Assembly (NCBI GenBank): GCA_036747295.1
Contig: DAIOCN010000046.1
Location: forward strand, 1 to 10,226
Direction of reading: 5' to 3'
Source: UBA4736 sp002404015
GTDB taxonomy: Bacteria; Chloroflexota; Dormibacteria; Dormibacterales; Dormibacteraceae
DNA: 10,226 bases
Part shown: in pieces, positions 5,639 through 10,226 of the stretch
Layout: every line of letters begins with the position of its first letter
How positions within the stretch are numbered: the stretch's first letter is position 1
Notes under the pieces: generated by a model
Told to the model about the DNA's origin: nothing
The model's database searches: none
The model's input: only the letters and a program-made list of their open reading frames with translations
Translations under genes and position numbers: made by a program

Positions 5639-6308
5639 GTTCCGTCTAATGCACTTCCCAAAAGTCGCCATCTCGCTTTTGCTCGCCGTGGCGGCCGCGC
5701 TCGCCCTCGCGACCCCGGCCGCCGCCTACCGCGTGCACCCGGGCGACTCGATCTGGACGATCTCGCAGCGCTCCGGGGTGTCCGTGCACACCCTGGTGGT
5801 GCGCAACCGGATCGCCAACCCCGACCGCATATACGCCGGCCAGTTGCTGGACGTTGCCCCCGCCGCCCCAGCCCCACCCGCGCCGGCGCCGGCAGCCGCG
5901 CCACTGCCAGCGTCCGCGGCGCGCGACCTCCTGATCGCGGCGGCTCGGGAGCGCGGCCTCCGGCCGAGCTTCGTGCTGGCGGTCTCCTACTGGGAGAGCG
6001 GCTGGAACCAGTCCAAGGTCTCGTCGGCGGGCGCCGTCGGCCTGATGCAGATCACCCCGGGGACGGGGGCCTGGGCGGGACCGGCCCTGCTGGGACGGCC
6101 GGCCAACCTTCAGAACGCCCGCGACAACGCCCGCCTGGGCGCCGCTCTCCTCCGTCGCTACCTCGACCAGTTCGGCGACCCCAAGCTGGCGCTGGCGGCC
6201 TACTATCAGGGAGCCGCCGCGGTCCAGAAGCACGGCATCTATCCCAGCAGCCGCCCTTACGTCGACGGCATCTGGGCGCTGCGCAACCGCTTCGAGGCGA
6301 GCGCGTAG
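5634..6308 (+). CDS. Secreted LysM + lytic transglycosylase (SLT) protein
   Basis: Predicted exported cell-wall enzyme that cleaves the MurNAc-GlcNAc bond of peptidoglycan. Residues 1-31 form a signal peptide with a long Leu/Ala core ending ATPAAA. Next comes one LysM peptidoglycan-binding motif, YRVHPGDSIWTISQ to GQLLDV (32-74), then a Pro/Ala linker (75-93) and an SLT-type domain. That domain has the catalytic Glu in SYWESGWN (E121), GLMQITPGTG (136-145) and AYYQG (189-193) where AYNAG is usual. Start is ATG at 5634 or 5649; the later one gives a tidier signal peptide (MHFPK...). The gene has no co-directional neighbour within 600 bp, so it is probably transcribed alone. Its 3' end overlaps the convergent methyltransferase by 52 nt. 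Confidence 0.9.
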   Translation: MVFRLMHFPKVAISLLLAVAAALALATPAAAYRVHPGDSIWTISQRSGVSVHTLVVRNRIANPDRIYAGQLLDVAPAAPAPPAPAPAAAPLPASAARDLLIAAARERGLRPSFVLAVSYWESGWNQSKVSSAGAVGLMQITPGTGAWAGPALLGRPANLQNARDNARLGAALLRRYLDQFGDPKLALAAYYQGAAAVQKHGIYPSSRPYVDGIWALRNRFEASA

Positions 6309-6913
6309 TAGGTCGGGCTCTCCTCCAGGCCGAGGTCGCCGTGGCCGAAGAGGCGGACCAGGTCGAGACCGAGCGCCTCGAGCCGGCCGTCGGCGTCCTC
6401 CGGCCAGCGCGGCAGGTACTCGGCCTGCTGGGTGTAGCCGCCCGGGTAGTCGACCTCCAGCCGGTCGCCGTCCAACCGGAGGGAGGGATGGGGTCCCGCC
6501 AGCACCCAGTGTGGGTTCATTAGCTCGATCGCCAGCAGTCGCGACGAGTGGCGGGCGGCGGCCGCCAGGCACTCGTCCGACGACAGGATGCTGGAGGGCC
6601 CGACGACCAGGTCGAAGGCGCGTCCCAGGTCCAGGTCCTCGATCCGCGACCGGATCAGCTCGATGTCCCGGTCCCGCCCCCGCAGGTGCTGGAGCATCCC
6701 CGGATGGACGTCGACCCCGACCAGCTCCACACCGGCCCTGGCCAGCGGCACGGCCAGCCGGCCGGCCCCGATCCCGAGGTAGAGGACCGGGGGCCGCGCC
6801 TGCCGGCACCAGGCCAGCCAGGGCTCCAGGTCGGTGGCGTCGGGGAGAGAGCCATAGAGCTCCGCGAAGCCGGGATCCGGGCTCTCAGGATCATCGCGGA
6901 CGAACTTCGGCAC
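6257..6913 (-). CDS. Class I SAM-dependent methyltransferase, substrate unknown
   Basis: The 218-aa protein has the Rossmann-like methyltransferase core: motif I LYLGIGAGR (residues 44-52), the acidic end of strand 2 at D68 in VGVDVHPGML, and DLVVGPSSIL (101-110) as the strand 4 region. The usual motif I reads LDxGxGxG, so Tyr45 in place of Asp is slightly unusual. The C-terminal half (130-205, with HWVLAGPHPSLRL and PGGYTQQAEYLPRW) looks like the all-beta insertion seen in many small-molecule methyltransferases; it does not identify a substrate. The GTG start has no Shine-Dalgarno, but a GAGTCT hexamer lies exactly 6 nt upstream. The gene diverges from the Lrp-like gene, with 17 bp between the two start codons. 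Confidence 0.85.
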   Translation of the reverse strand: MPKFVRDDPESPDPGFAELYGSLPDATDLEPWLAWCRQARPPVLYLGIGAGRLAVPLARAGVELVGVDVHPGMLQHLRGRDRDIELIRSRIEDLDLGRAFDLVVGPSSILSSDECLAAAARHSSRLLAIELMNPHWVLAGPHPSLRLDGDRLEVDYPGGYTQQAEYLPRWPEDADGRLEALGLDLVRLFGHGDLGLEESPTYYALASKRLRSAQMPST

Positions 6914-6918
6914 CGCGT

Positions 6919-6925
6919 TAGACTC
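6919..6925. promoter_or_regulatory. Candidate two-way -10 element between divergent GTG starts
   Basis: On the plus strand TAGACT (6919-6924, TANNNT) ends 6 nt before the GTG at 6931. On the minus strand GAGTCT (6925-6920) ends 6 nt before the GTG at 6913. The two hexamers overlap in the 7-bp TAGACTC, at the exact centre of the 17-bp spacer. Neither gene has room for a leader with a Shine-Dalgarno, so leaderless transcription in both directions is the simplest reading. Confidence 0.5.
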
Positions 6926-6930
6926 GCACG

Positions 6931-7215
6931 GTGGTCACCGCTGTGCTGCTGGTGAAGGCCACACGCGAGGGACTTTCCAACCTGGGCCCGCGGCTGGCGG
7001 AGACCAGCGGCATCGCCGAGGTGTATACGGTGACCGGCGAGTGGGATTTCGTGGCGATCGTGCGGGTCCGCCAGCACGAGGAGCTGGCCGACGTTGTGAC
7101 GAAGCAGCTGGCCCGGCTGGAGGGGATCGAGCGAACGAACACGATGGTCGCCTTCCAGCAGTTCTCGGCCCACGACCTGGAGGCTATGTTCGGGCTCGGC
7201 CTGGAGAAGGGCTAA
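6931..7215 (+). CDS. Stand-alone Lrp/AsnC-type effector-binding (RAM) domain protein
   Basis: The 94-aa protein matches the C-terminal alpha/beta sandwich of Lrp/AsnC regulators, which binds amino acids or other small effectors at a dimer interface: VTAVLLVKA at the start, IAEVYTVTGEWDFVAIVRV (28-46, with the conserved G-x-x-D), then ELADVVTKQLARLEGIERTNT and a final strand MVAFQQF. There is no DNA-binding HTH, so it belongs with the 'demi' RAM-domain proteins, which may act as ligand sensors or partners of another protein. The GTG start has no Shine-Dalgarno but a TAGACT hexamer 6 nt upstream. The IMPase-like gene follows within about 25 nt, so the two are likely one transcript. Confidence 0.85.
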   Translation: MVTAVLLVKATREGLSNLGPRLAETSGIAEVYTVTGEWDFVAIVRVRQHEELADVVTKQLARLEGIERTNTMVAFQQFSAHDLEAMFGLGLEKG

Positions 7216-7238
7216 GTGTCCAGGGCGGCACACTAGCC

Positions 7239-8012
7239 CTGCTGGAGGTCGCGCTTTCGGCGGCCCGGGCGGGTGCGCGGGTCCTCCTCGAGTCCGGCTT
7301 GCCGCGGCCCGGCGGAGCCATGGAGGCCAAGGCGCCTGGCGACTACGTGACCGCCTCCGACCGGGCCAGCGAGGCGGCCATCCTGGAGACACTCGCCCGC
7401 CTCGCGCCGGGCGTCCCGGTCCTCGCCGAGGAGGCGGGTGGCGCGCGGGCGGCCACGATGTGGGCGGTCGACCCTCTCGACGGCACGACCAACTTCACCC
7501 GCGGCCTGCCCGTGGTGGCGGTTTCAGTTGCCCTGCTGGAGGCGGGCCGGCCGGTCCTGGGCGTTGTGCTGGGACCCTTCCTGGGCCTCGAGTTTGCCGG
7601 CGGCCGCGGGCTGGGTGTCACGCTCAACGGCGAACGCCTGCCCCGGCTGGGGCCCGGGGACCCCGACCGGGCCGTCGTGGCCACCGGCTTTCCCTTCCGC
7701 CGAAAGGAGCGGATGCTGCGCTACCGGCCGGTCCTGGAGGGAGCGCTGGCCCGGTTCGAGGACCTGCGTCGAGCAGGGGCCGCCGCCCTCGACCTGGCCT
7801 GGACGGCGGGCGGCACCCTCGACGGCTTCTTCGAGCTGGGCCTCGGCACCTGGGACCTGGCCGCCGGCGCCGCGTTGATTCTGGAGCTGGGCGGCCAGGT
7901 CAGCGACTGGGAGGGCGGCCCCGACTGGGTGGAGGGTGGCGACATCTTGGCCGGGCCGGCCGCCGTGCACGAGGCGCTGCTAGAGCTGGCCCGTCAGCCG
8001 CCGCAGGGGTAG
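7239..8012 (+). CDS. Inositol monophosphatase family protein
   Basis: Mg2+-dependent phosphatase of the IMPase/FBPase/CysQ superfamily. All metal-site motifs are present: LAEEAGG (62-68) with the paired Glu, WAVDPLDGTTNF (75-86) with D78 and D81, and GTWDLAAGAALILELGG (203-219) with D206. The N-terminal helix (ALLEVALSAARAGARVLLE) and KAPGDYVTASD (31-41) also fit. Myo-inositol phosphate, histidinol phosphate or PAP could be the substrate; the sequence does not decide. The start is a problem: no in-frame ATG, GTG or TTG precedes the conserved first helix. I mark the CTG at 7239-7241 as the earliest plausible start; TTG at 7299 and ATG at 7320 would remove that helix. The 3' end overlaps the convergent PHP gene by 33 nt. 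Confidence 0.82.
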   Translation: MLEVALSAARAGARVLLESGLPRPGGAMEAKAPGDYVTASDRASEAAILETLARLAPGVPVLAEEAGGARAATMWAVDPLDGTTNFTRGLPVVAVSVALLEAGRPVLGVVLGPFLGLEFAGGRGLGVTLNGERLPRLGPGDPDRAVVATGFPFRRKERMLRYRPVLEGALARFEDLRRAGAAALDLAWTAGGTLDGFFELGLGTWDLAAGAALILELGGQVSDWEGGPDWVEGGDILAGPAAVHEALLELARQPPQG

Positions 8013-8693
8013 CTCGAGCAGGCTTCGCACCTGCTGGCGCGCGGCCAGCGCGGCCGGAACCCGGGATCGGCGCCCCGCCCGGGGCACCGTGGCGCGCTCC
8101 TCGACCGCCCGCCGGAAGGCGGCTGCGTCGGAGCCGGGGAACTCGGTCATGGCGCGGCCGAGGTCGTGACCGGCGAAGTGGCTGTCGCTGGCCCCGATGG
8201 CGGCACCCAACCGGTCCTGGTGCGCCTCATAGAACACCGCCAGCTGCCGGCGCCGGCCCGAGGTCATGGGGGCTGTGTGCAGCACCTCGATGCCGTCGAG
8301 CCGGCGGTCCGCGATCAGCCGGGCCAGCATCGCCGGCTGGCAGGAGGCGAAGTAGGTGGGCATGAACGGGTGTGGGATCACCGCCAGCCCGCCCTGGGCG
8401 TGGATGGCGTCGACCGTGGCCTCCAGCGAGAGGCCGCTGCGGATCGGATGGGCCAGGAACCAACCCACGAGGTGGGTCTGGGCGGGCCAGCGCGTCGTGA
8501 TCTCCTGGCCCTCGACGACCGCCAGGCCTGCCTCCTCCCCCCGCTCCCGCACCTCGCGCGCGTTCCGCATGGTGTCGTGGTCGGTAATCGCGATCAGGTC
8601 GAGCCCGGCCGCTCTGGCGCCGGCAACCAGCTGGGCCGGCGAGGCCATCCCGTCGGAGGCCGTGGTGTGGCAGTGGGGGTCGGCCAGGCCCAC
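7980..8693 (-). CDS. PHP-domain metal-dependent phosphoesterase
   Basis: The 237-aa protein is a PHP-domain hydrolase related to YciV/RnaAM-like 3',5'-nucleoside bisphosphatases. Metal-ligand motifs run in order: DPHCHTTASDG (H7, H9, D14), ITDHD (D38, H39), GQEITT (E64), THLVGWF (H74), IPHPF (H108) and GASDSHF (D170, H172). A final basic segment (200-237) has no recognised domain. Likely substrates are phosphorylated nucleotides or short RNA ends, but family members differ. The GTG start is supported by a GGAG 6 nt upstream, inside the last ftsY codons, and only one base separates it from the ftsY stop. Translation is therefore almost certainly coupled to ftsY. Confidence 0.9.
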   Translation of the reverse strand: MGLADPHCHTTASDGMASPAQLVAGARAAGLDLIAITDHDTMRNAREVRERGEEAGLAVVEGQEITTRWPAQTHLVGWFLAHPIRSGLSLEATVDAIHAQGGLAVIPHPFMPTYFASCQPAMLARLIADRRLDGIEVLHTAPMTSGRRRQLAVFYEAHQDRLGAAIGASDSHFAGHDLGRAMTEFPGSDAAAFRRAVEERATVPRAGRRSRVPAALAARQQVRSLLELPLRRLTGQL

Positions 8694-8694
8694 G

Positions 8695-9600
8695 CTAGTC
8701 TCCGCCGCCGAACAGGGACGCCGCGAATCTGGCCGGGTCGAACGGGGCGAGGTCGGATATGCCCTCCCCCACCCCGATCATCTTCGTCGGCATCCCCAGC
8801 TCGTTCTCGATTGCGACCACCGCCCCGCCCTTGGCCGTGCCGTCCATCTTGGCCAGGACCAGGCCGCTGATCGGAAGCGCCTCGTTGAAGCCGCGGGCCT
8901 GGCCCAGGCTACCCTGGCCCAGGTTGCCGTCCAGGACCAGCAGAGACTCGTGCGGAGCGCCCGGCAGCGCCTTGGCGGCAACCCGGCCGATCTTGGCCAG
9001 CTCCTGCAGCAGGTTCTGCTGCGTCTGCAGCCGGCCCGCGGTGTCCACCAGGACGACCCCATGGCCGCGGGCGGACGCCATCTGCAGCCCGTCGAAGACG
9101 GCCGCGGCGGGATCGCCGCCCGGCCGGCCCGCAAAGCAGGGCACGCCCGCCCGGTCAGCCCAGGCCTGCATCTGCTCGATGCCCGCCGCCCGGTAGGTGT
9201 CGGCCGCCACTATCAGGGGGTTGAAGCCGTCCGCCTTCAGCAGGTGGCCGGCCTTGCCCACGGTGGTCGTCTTGCCGGCGCCGTTGACGCCGTAGAGCAG
9301 GACGCAGGCCGGCTTGGCGTCGATGAAGAGGCCCCGCGGCTTCTGCGACATGGCCGCGACCAGCTCCGCCTCCAGCGCGGCGCGCGCTTGCTCCACAGAC
9401 GCCGGCCGGCGGGCGCGGACGCCCTCGCTGATCTTGGCAGCCAGCCTCGGGCCCACGTCGCCCGCCACCAGCAGCTCCTCCAGCTGCTCGTAGAACCCGT
9501 CTCCGAGGGGCGCGCCAAGGGCTTTCAGCCCCTCCGAGAACAAGGTGCGGGTGCGGGTAGCAACCCGCCCCCACACGCCCCGCCCCTGCTCACTCACCAC
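8695..9600 (-). CDS. ftsY: Signal recognition particle receptor FtsY
   Basis: Membrane-associated SRP receptor GTPase, partner of the Ffh encoded in the same window. From the GTG at 9598-9600 it is 301 aa. It has an NG core only: N domain (about 15-85), P-loop GVNGAGKTTTVGK (104-116), AADTYRAAGIEQ (132-143), DTAGRL (186-191), AKMDGTAKGG (250-259) and GVGEGISDL (276-284). The long acidic A domain of E. coli FtsY is absent, as in many other bacteria, so membrane contact would depend on a short N-terminal helix. G4 reads AKMD instead of TKxD. Start alternatives are the adjacent GTG (9595-9597), with GATAAT 6 nt upstream, or a GTG at 9637-9639 that adds unconserved residues. No Shine-Dalgarno is seen. 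Confidence 0.96.
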   Translation of the reverse strand: MVSEQGRGVWGRVATRTRTLFSEGLKALGAPLGDGFYEQLEELLVAGDVGPRLAAKISEGVRARRPASVEQARAALEAELVAAMSQKPRGLFIDAKPACVLLYGVNGAGKTTTVGKAGHLLKADGFNPLIVAADTYRAAGIEQMQAWADRAGVPCFAGRPGGDPAAAVFDGLQMASARGHGVVLVDTAGRLQTQQNLLQELAKIGRVAAKALPGAPHESLLVLDGNLGQGSLGQARGFNEALPISGLVLAKMDGTAKGGAVVAIENELGMPTKMIGVGEGISDLAPFDPARFAASLFGGGD

Positions 9601-9603
9601 GCC

Positions 9604-9609
9604 ATTATC
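9604..9609 (-). promoter_or_regulatory. Candidate -10 box of ftsY
   Basis: GATAAT on the minus strand matches TATAAT at five of six positions. It lies 6 nt before the second of two tandem GTG codons, and no Shine-Dalgarno lies between. No -35 is obvious. The spacing suggests a leaderless ftsY mRNA. Confidence 0.45.
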
Positions 9610-9639
9610 GAGAGGACTTAAGGAGAGCGGAGGCACCAC

Positions 9640-9963
9640 CCGCCGTGTCCGAGCGGCGCCAAAGATGGCACCGGGGCCCGGCGCAGGCTGGTCATCGCAG
9701 TGCCGTCGGCGTGCTCCGGCTGGGCGAGCTGGCAGGCTACACGTCCATGGCCTGGGGAGTGCGGCCGCGCCGCGCTGAAAGCTCAGCTTCCTCGTCGGAT
9801 CAGGTCCCTAAGCCCGGGCCACTCGGATGCGCCGCTATAAGCAAGTGTGCTATCGATGCCCCCGGCTTAGCTGCCCGGACTTCGCAAGATGCCGGCCCCG
9901 ACCTCGTTGTAACGACTGCATAGCTAATCGGGGGGGCGCCCGAGTCCGCGTCGGCGGGCTTGT
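9640..9963. other. Gene-poor stretch upstream of ftsY
   Basis: No convincing protein gene, tRNA or known riboswitch could be recognised here. Base composition is visibly less GC-rich than in the flanking genes. A 92-codon plus-strand frame (9645-9923) starts with GTG, but its third positions lose the GC bias after about 45 codons and it resembles nothing I know. A small hairpin (TCGGG 9928-9932, CCCGA 9939-9943) lies near the right end. It is probably the promoter and leader region for the rightward secreted-protein gene and for ftsY. Confidence 0.45.
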
Positions 9964-9992
9964 GACTCTGTCCCGGAAGGAGTCGTGATCAC
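9964..9992 (+). promoter_or_regulatory. Ribosome-binding site with possible masking hairpin
   Basis: GGAAGGAG (9975-9982) lies 10 nt before the ATG at 9993. GACTC (9964-9968) can pair with GAGTC (9980-9984), which would cover the end of this site. An 8-bp palindrome, GTGATCAC (9985-9992), lies directly between it and the ATG. The arrangement could modulate translation of the short ORF that follows. Confidence 0.45.
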
Positions 9993-10076
9993 ATGACACA
10001 CCTCTCACCCGTCTGGCTGCGTCGCGCCCCGAAGTTGCGCGCGCCGCGGCGCCTCCTCGGGGGGCCTAACCGATGA
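9993..10076 (+). CDS. Short upstream ORF, possible leader peptide (27 aa)
   Basis: An ATG preceded by GGAAGGAG opens a 27-codon frame for a small, strongly basic peptide (MTHLSPVWLRRAPKLR... ending GGPNR) with seven arginines and no signal or membrane segment. Its TGA overlaps the ATG of the next gene in an ATGA junction. I recognise no family. The position, good ribosome-binding site and stop-start overlap suggest its translation feeds ribosomes to, or controls, the downstream secreted protein. It could also be a chance frame. Confidence 0.45.
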   Translation: MTHLSPVWLRRAPKLRAPRRLLGGPNR

Positions 10077-10226
10077 GGGTCCTAGCGCGAGCCGCACTTG
10101 CAGTCGCCGCGCCGATGCTGATAGCGGTGTTTGGAAGCCCCGCACTGGCCGTCAACACGGCCACCTCGGGCGCCGCCACGGCCGGAATCTGGAAGCCGCC
10201 GGTCGCGATCAACTGGCAGTGGCAGC
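10073..10226 (+). CDS. Secreted protein, probable GH114-type glycosidase (N-terminal fragment)
   Basis: Only the first 51 codons are in the window. Residues 1-26 form a typical signal peptide: MRVLAR, then a hydrophobic AALAVAAPMLIAVF core and SPALA before the cleavage site. A short Ala/Thr/Ser linker leads into GIWKPPVAINWQWQ. The W-K-P/x-x-W-Q-W-Q pattern resembles the mature start of GH114 (endo-alpha-1,4-polygalactosaminidase-like) proteins, which act on galactosaminogalactan-type polymers. The assignment rests on about 14 residues, so the family is tentative while secretion is fairly sure. The ATG overlaps the TGA of a 27-codon upstream ORF; GGGGGG lies 8 nt upstream as a possible ribosome-binding site. 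Confidence 0.65.
   Translation, partial: MRVLARAALAVAAPMLIAVFGSPALAVNTATSGAATAGIWKPPVAINWQWQ

Noticed and set aside
5071..5904. Longer form of the Mrr-like protein starting at an ATG at 5904
   Set aside because: The extra 123 residues are low-complexity and antisense to the LysM gene.
7041..7238. Upstream extension of the IMPase frame to a GTG at 7041
   Set aside because: It would overlap most of the Lrp-like gene in another frame, and the extra residues (Gly/Arg/Pro-rich) are unlike any IMPase N-terminus.
9645..9923. A 92-codon plus-strand frame starting with GTG next to ftsY
   Set aside because: No recognisable domain or clear ribosome-binding site; third-position GC bias fades after about 45 codons and codon use is unlike the neighbours. 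Most likely non-coding.
9900..9992. Possible c-di-AMP (ydaO-type) riboswitch before the secreted-protein gene, suggested by the AGCTAATC segment
   Set aside because: The other conserved riboswitch blocks could not be found upstream, and one short match is not enough.

Overview
The window is a GC-rich chromosomal segment from a bacterium, probably a high-GC Terrabacteria lineage. An uncultured Chloroflexota/Dormibacterota-like or deep actinobacterial relative would fit; this rests on base composition, gene order, many GTG/TTG starts and apparent leaderless promoters, not on any search. Most of it encodes housekeeping functions in translation and protein targeting.

Region 1 (59-5010, all minus strand) is the conserved cluster read as ylxM - ffh - rpsP - khpA - rimM - trmD - rplS - rnhB - yraN. 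It makes the SRP GTPase Ffh and its small HTH partner, ribosomal proteins S16 and L19, the 16S maturation factor RimM, the tRNA m1G37 methyltransferase TrmD, a KH-domain RNA-binding protein, RNase HII and a YraN-type nuclease-fold protein. Genes overlap or lie within about 20 nt, except for an 84-nt gap with nested inverted repeats between rplS and rnhB. Several ribosome-binding sites lie inside the preceding gene, so translational coupling is likely.

Region 2 (5071-8012) separates ffh from ftsY with five genes that have no obvious link to the SRP pathway: an Mrr-like nuclease-fold protein that lacks the expected catalytic lysine (minus), a secreted LysM + lytic transglycosylase (plus), a class I SAM methyltransferase (minus), a stand-alone Lrp/AsnC effector domain (plus) and an inositol-monophosphatase-family enzyme (plus). 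The methyltransferase and Lrp-like genes diverge from GTG codons only 17 bp apart.

Region 3 (7980-9600, minus strand) holds ftsY, the SRP receptor GTPase, followed after 1 nt by a PHP-domain metal phosphoesterase. In many bacteria ftsY sits directly before ylxM-ffh.

Region 4 (9601-10226) is a gene-poor stretch of about 390 bases. It leads into a 27-codon upstream ORF with a good ribosome-binding site whose stop codon overlaps the start of a secreted protein cut by the window edge, probably a GH114-type glycosidase.

The points most worth a second look are: a recurring hexamer exactly 6 nt before SD-less GTG starts, including a symmetric two-way arrangement at 6911-6933; a perfect inverted repeat around the ylxM start codon; an RGG-rich extension on KhpA; Leu in the GRG motif of RNase HII; the Lys-less Mrr-like protein; the coupled upstream ORF; and an IMPase gene without a normal start. 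No CRISPR, IS element, tRNA or rRNA was seen.
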